Below, one piece after another: positions 1 to 12,548 of a DNA stretch of 64,000 bases (within the stretch, counting starts at the first letter, position 1; each line of letters begins with the position of its first letter). The notes under the pieces were generated by a model. The model worked only from the letters and a program-made list of their open reading frames with translations, did no database searches and had not been told where the DNA came from. The position numbers and the translations under genes are program-made. The DNA lies in contig NC_036448.1 in NCBI RefSeq assembly GCF_002775205.1, positions 2,029,498 to 2,093,497 on the forward strand. The letters run 5' to 3'. The stretch comes from Xiphophorus maculatus (taxonomy: Eukaryota > Chordata > Actinopteri > Cyprinodontiformes > Poeciliidae).

Positions 1-1330
1 CTATTTGGGAAATTGCATGGAGACATTCCTGAAGACTGCTTCTAGCTTCTGGCATAAAGTACGGGATGAATCTATTAGATGGCTCAGTCTCTACATTCAC
101 CATTCGGATCGCTTTTCAACACCAGGCTAACTGTTTGAGCAATCCGGCAGCAGACAGCCTGGTGACTAGCTACAGTTAAAACAATCAGCATATTCCAGTC
201 CAGCTGCCTGAGTATTTTATATTTTGATGATTTAGAGAAAATCCAGAAAAGGTAGACTCCTCTCAGACTCCTCTAGCTTGGGTTTTGTGATTTCATCTTG
301 ATGGTTTGTGATATATGCCCCAAGAGGCGCTGAGTCATCACTTTATTTTTAGGCTATTTCTGAGAATAGATTTTATCAAAGGGAATAGGAGTCATCGTTT
401 ATGCATGAAATCATAAATCACTGTGGATACTTGTTTTGCCTTAAAAGCTTGATGTTTTGGTTTTCATTGCAAAAAGAACAAAAAAAAGCTAAGAAGTCAT
501 TTTTACAGAGTTGCAAAGTTGCTTGGCCTGCATAATTTACAGTTGTGTTGTCACTACTAACTCATAAGTCAGAACCTAACTGCGGATCCACTCGGTCTTG
601 GTGAAGAAAACGATGTTTACAGGCTTACAGGCTTATACCCTTACTTGTACAGAATGTGGTTGGATTTTTGCGTAATGATATCTATGCAGAACTACGGTGA
701 CTGGGAGGACTGGAATGTGGGAACTAGTTGAAGGCAGAGTCGGGGGTTCCTCTGGAACGCACGTGGATGTCTTTCAACAAACATTTTTCTTTCATTTTAA
801 GGTCAAATATGGAATAAAATAGAGTAAGCATGGCAGTTGCTGGAGATTCCTGGATTTCTCCCAAAGACGGGACCTCAGTGGGTGAAACCTTTTTTTCCAG
901 TCAGCCGAACTGCCAAACAGCACTGTTGATGCAATGAGAATGTACTTAGTTTACATCTGTGTGGTTGTGATGCTGTCATTTTGTTATCCTCATTCCCTTC
1001 TTTTCTATTTTTTTGCTACCTGTAGAGCCAAACACCTTCCGCCTGTTACTTTAAGCACACGTTTGAGTTTGGTTGTTTTCCTGCCATGTTTGTCGTTTTT
1101 GTCTTTAATTCACCTTTCTGCTGTTAAGGTTTGTCTTGATGTTGTCTTTTAGGTGGGTGGTTTCTCTTCACTTTGTTCACAGATATGTTCCATATCTCAT
1201 TTTTTGCACTTTATGCTTTCATTCGAAAACACAGATTCAAGAGTTTCTATATAGAGCACCCCATCCTGTGACTGTTAAGTGAACTGGACCTGTTTGATCT
1301 GTCTTTGTTCAAACTTGCCTTCTTGTACAG

Positions 1331-1372
1331 ACAAAGAAGAAAAAAGAGGAAAAACCCAAAAAGCTAAATTAA
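1331..1372 (+). CDS. Candidate lysine-rich terminal mini-exon (uncertain)
   Basis: After a pyrimidine-rich tract and a TTGTACAG acceptor, one frame reads T-K-K-K-K-E-E-K-P-K-K-L-N and then TAA. A basic C-terminal tail of this kind would suit the last exon of an upstream plus-strand gene. The tail of TMEM38A, a near neighbour of MED26 in human, is also lysine-rich, but the match is too short to assign. No partner exon is visible upstream in the window. It may be chance in A-rich DNA. Confidence 0.15.
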   Translation, partial: TKKKKEEKPKKLN

Positions 1373-3939
1373 AATTATTTTTGAAAAACAGAATTATCAG
1401 GATAGTTTATACAAATGTGTTTTTTCTGAACTAGGTTGTATTTTAGGATTCCTGTGTTTAAGCATTTGGTCACTGCAGCAGATTATTTTGCTACTGTCAG
1501 AGGGTCTGGGATATAGAAAATAATAATCACACAGAAGATATGGAAATAAATATGTATCGTAAATACAACTAGGGATGCACAATATTTTATTATGTCGTCT
1601 CTAGGTCTGGCTTAAGCAAGAGATGCACCAATCAGTGTGTTCTGACTGGATACCAATCTCTGTTTTTGTGAAGCTTTGAGCTGCCTAAAGGATTTGAACC
1701 GTTTCTCATTTGTATTCAGGATCTATGGAGTACAGTATAATGCCATTATAGCTCCAATATCTGGACTGGTCAATTTCAGAGTTGGGTAATGAAGTTGGAG
1801 TAACATTACTTAAACTTATTTTCAATCTGCAAAAGTGAAAACTAGCAACGTAAGTAAGAGTAATGCGGTATTTGGTAGAAAGGCCACTGAAGTACTGACA
1901 GTAACTGATCATCATCTGACTTAATGTATAAAAATGATGTCATCAGAAAATATTAAGGAATGTGCAAAACCAGGTTTTTTAACAACTAGAGAGAAAAAAT
2001 ATCCAAATAAATATCATCACAAAATAACCAATTCAAGCAGTAAAATCAATTAAAAATAAATGTTCTACATATAAGACTTATGAAACTTATGAAATATATC
2101 CAGAAATGTTACTCAGGCAAAAGTAGCGGTATTTTATGATAGTATTATTCAAGTAAGAGTAAAGATTAAACTCCTAAAATTACTTTTATTTTTCCTCCTG
2201 GATGTTATTTGAGAAAATGGAACTAGCTAGCTTAAAACAGCTCTCTAGTTGATATTCAGGGTTCTACTGTCAAGATTTTGCTATGCTAACATAATGTAAC
2301 AAAACTCAAAATGTTAATCTTTCATTTCCTCCTTCTTGTGGTTGGTCTCTTCACGTTTTCAGCTCTCTGTGTAATGATAACTCACACATTTGATAAGGGA
2401 GCATGTATTAAATTAACCTGCACAACGTCCAGATTCCACAAAAAAATTTGAAATATTTTTAATCTTCACTTTAGAATCAGGGTTAAGAAGTTTATACAAG
2501 CTAAATATTTTCTATGGTTTTAAGCTTTAAAATGTAATTTTCCAACACTTCTTTGTGCATCTCTGGTTTAAATCTACATCTTGACAATAGCTGAGGCTGC
2601 TTTTGACCATTTCAGAATAATTTGGTATATTAAAATAGGAAGTCTATAGGTTTGGTTTAAAATGTTGAAGTGCTAAGCTGAAAATGAAGCTCAATGTAGG
2701 TATCCAGGATCTGAGCCAGAAAATCAGTCCAGGTGAAATTTGTATGAAAATAAAAACAGGCTCTTTTCTTGGTCACTATGTTGGATCACCTTTAGCCAAT
2801 GAAAAAAAAAGTGCAGCTGCAATGATTCCTACTTAAATATGTTTTAAAGACTATTTTACTTCTCCTGTCACAGTCTGAAACAGAAACGTTGGTCTTTTAT
2901 TTTCCTATTAAATGCATGAAACTTCAGACATGATTTCTCTTTTTGTTGGTGATTGTTTCCTCTGAATGTTGGAAAATATTTAATTCAAATATTTAAAGGT
3001 TTTTTTGTTTTTGTGTGTCTGTTTGCTAAAGATATGTTGTCATGTTATACTTGTGTCATGTGTGTGTAAGTGACGCCTAAAAATGTACAGTGATGAGCCT
3101 TTTATGCACATGTGGAAGCTATTGTTTTGGCACTGTGTTTAATCTGCAATATATAGTATGTGCTTATTTTCTGTGCAACACCTGCAGAATTTTATTATGT
3201 CAAAGTACCTGTAGGATAGTTGTGTATATTGCTGTACTGTAGGAACAATGTTTTTGTGCTTACTGTGAGATGGTGTCAGAATGGGAAAATGCACTGAGAA
3301 ATACTGCTGGATCTCTCTGCTGGATCTCCAGACTCTAAAGTGAGCCTGATGTTTTGCTGGCTCGGTTTTTTTTTCTTTCACGTTTTCCGTTAAATTCCTT
3401 TAGCTAATGTGTTGTTTGTGTTTGTCACTTCTCTGTACATCGGTGTTCAGGTATCCATTGGTGAAGCACCAGTGTTTACAGAGACAATGGTTTACAACAG
3501 GGCAAAGTTTGTTTGCCAAAGCCTTCATCATAGTTTCCGCCCTGTATCTGGACTAATGAGCAACTGCACTATAGATTAGGAAAATGGTTCAGTTCCTTCG
3601 CTTCAATGCTGGGAGGATAATCTTTGTATTGGTGAAAAAATATAGATTTACTTCCGTGAGGTTAGTGATTAGAAGTTTCCCTTATGTTTCATCCTCATGC
3701 GTTTCATGACCACAAAGTACTGTTGTTTAGTTGAAATTTCCCATTCCTCTGTTCTTGCTATAAGCAAGTGCCATAACAAAGATTTCTAGCACGTTTGCAT
3801 CTGGGTAAATTTGAATATCATTGAAACACTTATTTGTTTCAATAATTCAATTCAAAAAGCAAAACCTGTTCATGCTGCAGCTTTGACTTTGCACAGGGAG
3901 ATATTTCAAGCATTTATTTCTATTCCTTTTATTCATTTC

Positions 3940-4497
3940 AAGGAGCAGTATTATGTCAAATTGACTTTTATGAGCTTTACTTCATGTTATAATGTTATTT
4001 TATAATCAAAAACATACCTGGAGTGTCGCCTTCATTCTTTCATGTATATTTGAGAAATTTTTTCATCTCCACAGTAACCATTCAGCTGTGCAAAACACCT
4101 AGGTGGACTTAGCCCCGCCTTTGAGGCACAGCTCCTCCTCTGAGCTGCAGTTTCTAAGCTTTCGCCTCACAGAGAAGCCGCCCCTGCGGCTCCCCTACTC
4201 AGCTCCTTCAGACTAGCCAGCAGCAGTTAGCAAACACCTGGTGGAACTGTGCATCTGCATTATTATGAGCTACTTCTCAGAGCAATGTTGGTAAAAACTT
4301 TGTTAAAGGGTTAATAGAGGAGCCATGTTGTAATGACTTCCTGATTGCAAAGTTTCAGAAAAAGCAAGATTTTCTTAAAGAGACAGAGGCCCAATTTCAA
4401 GGCGTTTAATTATGAAGCAAAATTTATTTTACATATAGCATTTTTATGACAACTGAAGGTAAAATAGTTTCTTGATCATATTATAAAATGACTCTGA
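3940..4497 (+). repeat. TTAA-type MITE, copy 1
   Basis: The sequence closely parallels 21224-21708 along its length: the AGTATTATGT-like left end, the ACCTGGAGTGT block, the CCCCGCCTT(T/C)GAGG block, the GGTTAA(T/C)AGAGGAGCC block and the AGGCCCAA segment. Two further partial copies lie at 43840-43998 and 49231-49640. Intact ends read TTAAAGRGACAGTA and its reverse complement, which suggests a piggyBac-like non-autonomous element using TTAA targets. The ends of this copy are degraded. Confidence 0.6.
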
Positions 4498-5847
4498 CAG
4501 CCACATATATTTAATAATATATAGTATCCATAATTACATATACAGTATTTTACATAAAACCAACAAAAAGAGATTTTAATACAGAAATTCACTTCTTTAT
4601 CTCCAGCTGCAGATCACACTATGTGAATCTACACCAAACTCTTGGATGGACATTGCATCACAATTCTCTCAAGGCTGTGGTTATCCGTGTTCTGATCGCT
4701 CACCATTGTTTCCACTAAACTTTTCACTAAAATTCAGTCTGTGAACATCCAGCTTCTTTAGCAGAGAAATTGAATTTTGGGTTTTGATTTGCTGTAAGGC
4801 AGGGTCATCATCATGAACAGAAGTAAATGCTTGACATAGATCAGTGGGAGTGGTCTGAGTTTTACTTTTTGAATTAAATTATTAAGAGAAATATGTAAAT
4901 TAATTACATTTTTGATTATATTCTCATGTATTGAGATGCACAAATACGTACTTAAAAATGATATTGTAGTAAACCTGCATGAACTTTAGTTCTGTTTCTT
5001 TTTTATTTAGATTTAAATCAACATTTTAACCAAAGTTCAAAACAGCCATAAGCTAGAGAGTATGGTAACATTCTGGCTGTCAAATGGTCAATTTTTGGGG
5101 GGTTTGAAAAATAGCACATAAACATTTCAGTTTTTGCATGAAGGTAATTTCAGGGTATGTCAACATGTTATATTTTATTTTGAAATCATTTTTAAATGTT
5201 AAAAAAATGTTAGTGAAACAATATCTCATGAAAAAAAGTTTATCTTATTTAGATAGATTTACATTATAGTTAAAGATATAATAGGAAATACCAGAAACTG
5301 ATGCTTTGAAAGGTGAAAGGGAGTCATACTTATGTTTGGTCACTCAGTGTGTAACTTGCAGTGACTGAATCCTTAATGTGCATTTAGAGGACAGCCCAGT
5401 GCTGGTTTAAGCCTCATACAATGGCAGCTAAAGTCTTATATATACAGATATATATAGATATAGTGTTTTATTTTGGAGCACGGTGTTACTTTCCCAAACA
5501 CTAAAATGCATTTTACTGCCGTAAAGAGATGCACTGTGCTCCAGTGGTGTTCTCACTTCAACAGCAAACGTTATGCTCATATAATATGCAAATTCTAGCA
5601 TTCTGCAACACCGCTTGGCGAGTTGTTACTTTTCTCCAGCTGACCCTTTAAGAATGATTCGTTCACAGCTTTTCCCTAAAATTGTGTCTTTTCTATCTTA
5701 ACTGTTAAATTGGACCAAAATAATGAAAGTTAGCTGTAAATGTGAGCTGTACTGAAGACGAAAAACACTTCTATACAAACAGTACGTGATTTCTTGTGTG
5801 ATGGCTTCTGTCTTCGTATCTATTTTATTTTTTGTAAATTTAATATA

Positions 5848-5853
5848 AATAAA
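5848..5853 (+). other. Possible polyadenylation signal
   Basis: An AATAAA hexamer sits in a run of related hexamers and is followed about 25 bases later by the GT-rich sequence TTGGTCGTCTGTG, as expected of a cleavage site. No upstream coding exon was firmly identified, so the owning gene is unknown. Confidence 0.25.
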
Positions 5854-7661
5854 TATATCTGACAATACATCTTGGTCGTCTGTGCAGTGTCGTTTCAGAT
5901 CAGAGAAATCACTTTCAGGTGCATCACTTACATGATTAAAACATGATTAAACTAATCAGCTCTTTGGGACAAAACAGTTGAAACTGTGATTCAACTGTGA
6001 TTTTGGATTAGAAGAGGCCTCAAAAGAATTTGAAATCCACAACTTACACTATTAAACAACTCTGTGTCCAAGCACAACTCATGCTGAAAAAAACTAATCA
6101 ATATAAATCAGAAAGAAAATGTGATCCCAGATTTTTTTTTTTCTAGGACTGTAAATAGTCTAAGGATTAGTTTTTAAATCAAAATAGCTTCTTTAGAGAA
6201 AAAAGTGGGATGCACCCCAACTGTTTATTGTAATATGTCATCAGGATTAGAAATAAATTTATGCTAATTTTAGAATCAACCCTAACTAAGTAGTTGAAAA
6301 AGTTTTTGGTGGTGATTTCCCCTGCTTGGATTTTAAATAATTAAATAATAGACAGTTATCACAATATTTTTAATGTACATGAAATAAAACTAAAAAAATC
6401 CTCTAAAACTTAATCTAAACCTATATATGTTTTCATAACACACAGGACACAGTATACTGTGCAGTAACAAATGAAAAGCAGTGCTCTCCTTCAGCAACAA
6501 ATTGAAGTTTAAAAACTCCAGGTCTCCATCTACTGGTAGAAAGCTGTCAAGCATCGAGCTTTCATAGATAATTATTCCTTTGACGCCATAAGACGTTTAT
6601 TTTATTCGTCACCACAGTATATGAACTGGTCAAATCAAACCAGACCATTTGAAAGACTGATAAGTGGGTCTTTAAGACTGCAAAACCCTTGATTTGTTCA
6701 TCTTTTGTGTATTTTGCTTCCAATACTTTTCTGGTATCACTAAAGGGAGTTTGAACAACATTTCTTCATATTTTCTGAAGTTATGAAGGTACGGCAATAG
6801 TTCGCATTGGGCATTGGTTGCTTTGTCACTCAACTATAGTTCAGTTGTTAAACCTGGCTATCTTGAATAGGTTTAATTTGTGAAATCATACAACTTATAT
6901 AGACATTGCTAAATCATTTAACATGCATTATGCTAAAAAAAAAAAAAAGCATAACTGAAGATTTAGCTGATTTTACATCCAAGATTCCCATATTGGATGT
7001 TGAGCTCATGACTGGGAAGAACTGTTTGTCTTTTCCAACTTGAATTTCTAAATGAAGGAACCATTTGATATTAATTCAGCTTAAAAGTTGGAGATCTCTG
7101 AGAAAAAATCGAAAGCAAGATTTAATCTTTCAATAATGCTATACAAGTTGATATGATTTTTTAAAAAATCTTTTCTTTGGTTTATGGCATAAACCATCAA
7201 AATAACAAAACTCAGTCTTTTTATTTTTACAGTCTTTTTTTAAATGTGTTGAGTATGGTGGTACTGGAAAACACAGAAGTATTAGTATGCAGCCAATATG
7301 TGGGTCACATATGAATTTTGCTCAATTTGTCTTGGACTCACATTGGGTTTCTTGTATGGGATATGATTAGGTTGACTAAATAAAAACCATATCAGTAATG
7401 TCATTTGGCTGCAGGTCTTAGGCAGATTGATTATGTATATATATAAAAGCTCTTAATATTATCTAATACATCTAAAACTCATAAATGTTTCAATTTCACT
7501 AAAAGTTGTTTTTTTTTTTTACTTCAGACCAATACAGCAAACAAATGTAACCTGTTTACAATTCCATCTCTTCCATCAATCACAATGGGCAGTGTTCACA
7601 TCCCCAACTCCAGCGTTTTTAAAAGTTTAAAACCATATGGTCAGACAGATTCTAAGAAGAG

Positions 7662-7943
7662 AACATCCATCCATTTTCTGTTCACCTAATGGGGTCGGTA
7701 TGCTGGTGCCTATCTCCAGCTACGTTCCGGGCGAGAGGCAGGGTTAGGGAGAATTTAGAGAGAGAGACCAATTAACCTGACAGTCATGTTTTTGGTTCTC
7801 TCCTGTGGGAGTACCCGGAGAGAACCCACGCATGCACAGGGAGAACATGCAAACTCCATGCAGAAAGACCCCAGCCAGGAATCAAACCCAGGACCTTCTT
7901 GCTGCAAGGCAACAGTGCTACAAACTGCGCCACTGTGCAGCCC
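7662..7943 (-). repeat. tRNA-type SINE, complete, with target duplication
   Basis: Read on the minus strand this is the common teleost SINE-like repeat. It has a tRNA-like head with a B-box-like GGTTTGATTCC, a middle part about header text such as TCTGCATGGAGTTTGCATG, and an ATGGATG tail. It is flanked by an 11-bp direct repeat TCTAAGAAGAG at 7651-7661 and 7944-7954, which fixes its boundaries and indicates insertion by target-primed reverse transcription. Open frames here are repeat-derived. Confidence 0.85.
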
Positions 7944-8639
7944 TCTAAGAAGAGCAGTAAAAGCAAATGAGTTGAGTAAGCAGTTTGCCAACAACTGTTG
8001 GTGTCATCCATGACTTGTTACTGTACATTTTAACTTGTGCCATTTAACTGTTTTACATGAAAAATAGTCCTCATACAACAATATACTTTGGTCAGAGGCT
8101 TCTTCAGATTTGATGAAAGAATGACCACTACAGGGGATCCTTTCTGCTAGTGTGAACAGTGACTATTTGAAAGATACTTAGATGAGTTACGACAACATTT
8201 AATTTCCCTCTGGGATAATTAAATATTTTTTCATTGATTTGAATTGAATTTGAGGCCCATTTTACAACTTATTTCATACCCATGTGGACCCAAAAAATAA
8301 AAGCTGGATAGCAGTGGGTCTTCAGTCATAGAAATTGCTACAAATTATAACACTATGACAGGTTAGTAATGATAATGTCTCAAAAGACAGTCGCACTTAG
8401 TTTTTGAAATCTATTTGAACTGTTAGGAAAAGGTAGACATTTATACTTTCCAATTCAGTTTAGCACTTTTAATTAAGTAGTAAATCTCGTAGCAACTACA
8501 ATATATTAAAAGCTAATCTCATTTATACTGAATATTGTAGATTATGTTTTAGTTTATTATTCATTTTATAGGGGCTCAATCACTGCTGATGGCTCTGTGG
8601 ACGTTTACTTGACTACGTAAACACGTCACGGCGCAGACT

Positions 8640-8909
8640 TCGTATCCCAGCATGCAGCAGGAGGCCGTTGAGAGATCCAGCAGCTGGTAGTTGGAAGAGC
8701 GCCGAAGCAGGCAGGAGCCAACGGCCAGCAGAGCCTACACATTTCCTCCTCCATGTGAGATAAACTGAGCCGTTTACCTCGCAGGCTACAGAAAATATGC
8801 TGTTCGGGCGCCTGATGTGTTCCAGAAGCGAATTTTGAGTCTTCATAGTCATCCGGCTTTCATTTTGGAGGATTCCTCCCTCCATCCTCCGGATCGCAGC
8901 GAACAGGCA
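8640..8909 (+). promoter_or_regulatory. med26: med26 5' UTR and promoter area
   Basis: The 270 bases before the med26 start codon are richer in G+C and CpG than the flanks (for example ACACGTCACGGCGCAG and GAGCGCCGAAGC), as expected of a housekeeping promoter without a TATA box. The exact transcription start cannot be read from sequence. The 90-aa antisense frame here is not considered a gene. Confidence 0.5.
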
Positions 8910-11900
8910 ATGACAACGGTCTCAGCAACCCCGCAGCAGATGAAGGACCGGCTGCTGCAGGCCATTGACAGTCAGAGCAATGTGAGGAATGCTAAAGCTA
9001 ACCTTAGCTTGTTTATCTAGATTGTGGCTAACGCGACATAGCAGTTTACATCGTAGACGAATGATTTGTTTTTAAAAGAAAAGGCTCGGCAGTGTAGCCG
9101 ATACCGACGTATCGAGTGTTTCAGACACAAGGCGACACAGGGGCGTCTGAGTTGACAGCTAGCTTTCAAGCTAATTTAGCTGCAGCGCTCCCTTGATTAG
9201 ACATCTCCAGTTACATACCGTTAGCATGCTAACTCTTAGCCTAGCCTTAATGCCACAGCAGCTTTAGAACATACAACGATATGAAGCAATACAATCGACT
9301 CATTGTATCAATATGTGCCAATTTCACCCAAACGTTAGTTAGAAGTTATGCTATATATCCGGTACATCGTTAAAGCTGTCAATTCTTCACTAAAGGAGGT
9401 CGAAACTAAAAACTAGCTCAAAATGCTAAAGCCTGGTTTTAGGAAATAGTCGGGTCCTTCCTTCTCAACTAAGTTGAATGCTAGCCATAGCCTTTTCCCC
9501 TAATATAGGTTTGTCCACCAACGCTGTTTGACGTTAGTGAATACATATTAAATTATTTTAACGGTTATTAATATGTTCCTCCTGTAATGACTCAAATACT
9601 ATACTTTATTGTAGTATTATGGAGGTTTTGAAAAACGTCAGGATTTGGAGCTGTCACTTAGCCATGCTTTGCAACGTCGTTCTGTCTCTGAAGCATACAG
9701 TTTAGCTCATTTTGCCTCAGTCTAGCTGGTGCAGATACACACGACTCTAAGAGATTTAGGTTTGTCCAAACATTGAGGGCTTTTTACTATTGACATTCTT
9801 ACATTACTGGGCCTAGGCCATTGGGATTAATAATACTGTTGACTCCGTCTTCTCCAAGTGTTAGAGCTTTTATTTAGCGGCACAACATTTTCTTAGAGAT
9901 GCATTAAAAAGACATTTGTTGCTAATTATTGATATCTGTAAACCTGACTTGATATTAATAAAAAAGAAGACCATTCATAACTATTTCTTAGCTTTCCTGC
10001 AGTGAGCTGTCACTTATTTCTACTTGGAGCAGAGGTGGACAAATGATTTTGGAGTTCACATTTTGATTGTCTTCATCAACTTACACTGACATGATTAGCA
10101 ATGTATTATTAATAACTGTAAACATCTGAAATAAAGTGAATATGTTCAGGTTTTCCCTCAACTTTGAGATATCTGAAAAGCTTCCAGCATTTCCAAATCC
10201 GACATATTCAATAACAAACAAGGCTGAGAAAAAAATAAAACAGAGCAGCCATACATTATAATTAAGAGCTCAAGGCGCTTAGTTGCTAATTTGACTAAAT
10301 TTCCCCTCAGGTGTGTATGAATTGGCATCTTTGTACCCGTAAATCTCATGTAAAAACAAGTGGGAAGGAGCAAAATGTGGGAACCAGTGGACATGTAAAA
10401 AATCTTTTTTTTTTTCTTTTTAAATTATTTTTTAAAAGCCTTTGCGCTTAATGTGACTGAATCACTTAAAGTGTGGAAGTTGCCTGAAAGTGCTAGCTAG
10501 TGCTTAGTTTTACGTTTGATACGTTTACCGATCTGAAAAATATCCGATTTTTGAGTCAAAAGTTAAGTTGGGGCTGATCACACTGAAAGTGGACAGATAC
10601 CTGTTAGCCCATTTTGTGTCCCATCTTGATCTTTTATCTGTTAATTTTATTTCCTCCTTTTTCCCTTTATTTTAATTAAATGCACTGTTAAATGTTCTCA
10701 ATGCAGATACGCGATATGGCGGTTGTATTGGAAGTAATTGCTTGTCTTGAGAAGTATCCAATTACCAAAGAAGCTCTTGAGGTAAGACTTCATATTTTAT
10801 CAACAAGCTATTCATGTAGTCACATCGCAGTTCAATGTATGTGGTTTTGTGTTTTGCAGGAAACTCGACTTGGAAAGTTAATCAACGATGTGAGGAAGAA
10901 AGCCAGTAATGAAGACCTTGCAAAACGAGCCAAGAAACTGTTAAGAAACTGGCAAAAACTGATTGAACCCGGGCCGACTGGGCCTGCCAGCGTCCCCGGA
11001 TCCACCAACGGCAGTTCTCACCCCTGCCGGACAGAGTCCTCTCCGGCAGACCTTTCTGTCTCTGGGAAAGGCGTCCCTGAGGTGAAAACCAGAAACGATG
11101 TCCACAACACGTACTCGCCGAAAGCTGAGAAATCAAGCAGCCGTAAGCGGCGGGCGGAACAGAGAGACAGTGGGGTGTACTTGCCTGAGAAAATCTCTAG
11201 GATGTCATCGTACGACAATTCAGTTTCACCGCCCACCAATGGAATCGCAGGCAGCCCAGAGACCCTACTTGACCAGGAGGTCGTCACGTCTCCTGATAGA
11301 TCCCGGATAGACAATCTTGAAAATGACAAAGTTAACAGGATTCCAATAAATGCTGTCAAGCCTCGGCCCAGCTCTCCTGGAGCGGCGAAACCACTTAGTA
11401 CTTCCTCTCTGATAAAAGTTGCTGTGATGCAGCAACAGGCTCGATTGGACGAAGGAGGAGGAGGAGGTTACCAAGCCAGAAGTCCCCGCAGCGTCACTTC
11501 CAGTCCGAGGAGTGCTAAGCAAGACTCTGTATCTAAGCGCTCTTCAGCATTCGCAGCTAAAGGAACGCCAATCCCAAGCCCATCTTCCAGAGACTCTCCC
11601 TTGCCTTTTTCTCACTCTGTGTCCTCCCCAGGACCAATGTCTTATGCAGATAAGGTGACGCATTCTTTTCACAGGTCTTCAGTGCCGCCGGCTGCTTCAT
11701 CAGATATTCCGTCTCATTGCCCAACCCAAGACTTTTCTGCAGCGCTGGAATCCCCGTCGGTCTCCCCCTCCCCACTTCTTCCTCAGCTGAACTCTGACCC
11801 ACACAGATCAACGTTCGAGGGAACCACAGCCGTGTCCGACGATGCGGACGGGACAGCGGTACAGAACTCTGAACATAAAAGGAGAAAGTACAGGCCAAGA

Positions 11901-12548
11901 GACTTCTCTGTGAACTTGGACGGTCAGAAAGTAGAGGACTCAACGAAGCCTGTGAGATTAAAAGAACGCAGAATAACGTTTGACCCGGTCACAGGCCAGA
12001 TCAAACCCTTGGTGCATAAAGAACCTTCTCAATCAGAGGACGTCCCCACTCCAGACCCCGCAGAGTCCCGGCAGAGAGCCCAGAGCGTTGTCCCACAGTC
12101 CACTGCCACCACCTCGGCCCCCGGCCCTAGTCCGGCCACCGGTGCCGGCCCAAACCCCTTCCACCAGACCAACTGGAAGGAACTGTCTCGGAACGAAATC
12201 ATCCAGTCCTACTTGAACCTTCAGAGCAACGTGCTCACCTCCTCAGGGGTCCAGGCCCCCAGCGCACACTTTTTCATGTCTGAGTATCTGAAAAGGGAGG
12301 AGCAGGAGAGCAAGGAGTCGAGGACGAGCCACGTCTTACAGACGGATCGCCTGACAGGGGACTTACCAGGCGTAAGTCGAGACATCACAGAGGACGACTT
12401 GGACAGGATACACAAACAGAACTGGCCCGGTGTGAATGGTTGCTACGACACCAAGGGCGCCTGGTATGATTGGACAGAGTGCATATCACTGGACCCTCAT
12501 AGGGATGAAAGCAAATTGAACATCCTGCCATACGTTTGCCTAGACTGA
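8910..12548 (+). CDS. med26: Mediator complex subunit 26
   Basis: The three coding exons are 8910-8981, 10707-10781 and 10860-12548, all phase 0, giving 611 aa (human is 600). Residues about 8-90 form a TFIIS N-terminal (LW) domain, with EKYPITKEALE, ETRLGKLINDVRKK and LLRNWQKLIEP. The middle is Ser/Pro-rich and disordered, with basic patches RKRRAEQ and KRRKYRPR. The last 120 or so residues (NWKELSRNEIIQSYL to NILPYVCLD) are the conserved Mediator-binding end. In vertebrates the N-terminal domain recruits TFIID and super elongation complexes while the C-terminus joins Mediator in the nucleus. The start matches the family N-terminus (xxPQQxxDRLLQAID). Intron 2 is only 78 bp and stop-free in frame, so naive ORF calling would wrongly include it. 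The orthology call is firm. Confidence 0.96.
8982..10706 (+). other. med26: med26 intron 1
   Basis: A 1.7-kb phase-0 intron runs from GTGAGG to TCTCAATGCAG. It splits the TFIIS N-domain after residue 24. I see no gene, clear transposon or RNA gene in it, only AT-rich sequence with T-runs near 10405. Confidence 0.85.

Larger units (their letters stand above)
1..7650. other. Non-coding flank upstream of med26
   Basis: No convincing protein-coding exon was found here, except a weak lysine-rich candidate near 1330-1371. All open frames are short and lack recognisable motifs. The stretch is AT-rich, with poly-A/T runs and a TTAA-flanked MITE copy around 3940-4495. A possible polyadenylation signal lies at 5848-5853 followed by GT-rich sequence, which could mark the 3' end of an upstream gene lying mostly outside the window. 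That last point is inference only. Confidence 0.5.

Noticed and set aside
10692-10706. ATG at 10692 as the med26 start
   Set aside because: It lies in intron 1 immediately before the acceptor; the conserved N-terminus is encoded at 8910-8981 and joins in phase at 10707.
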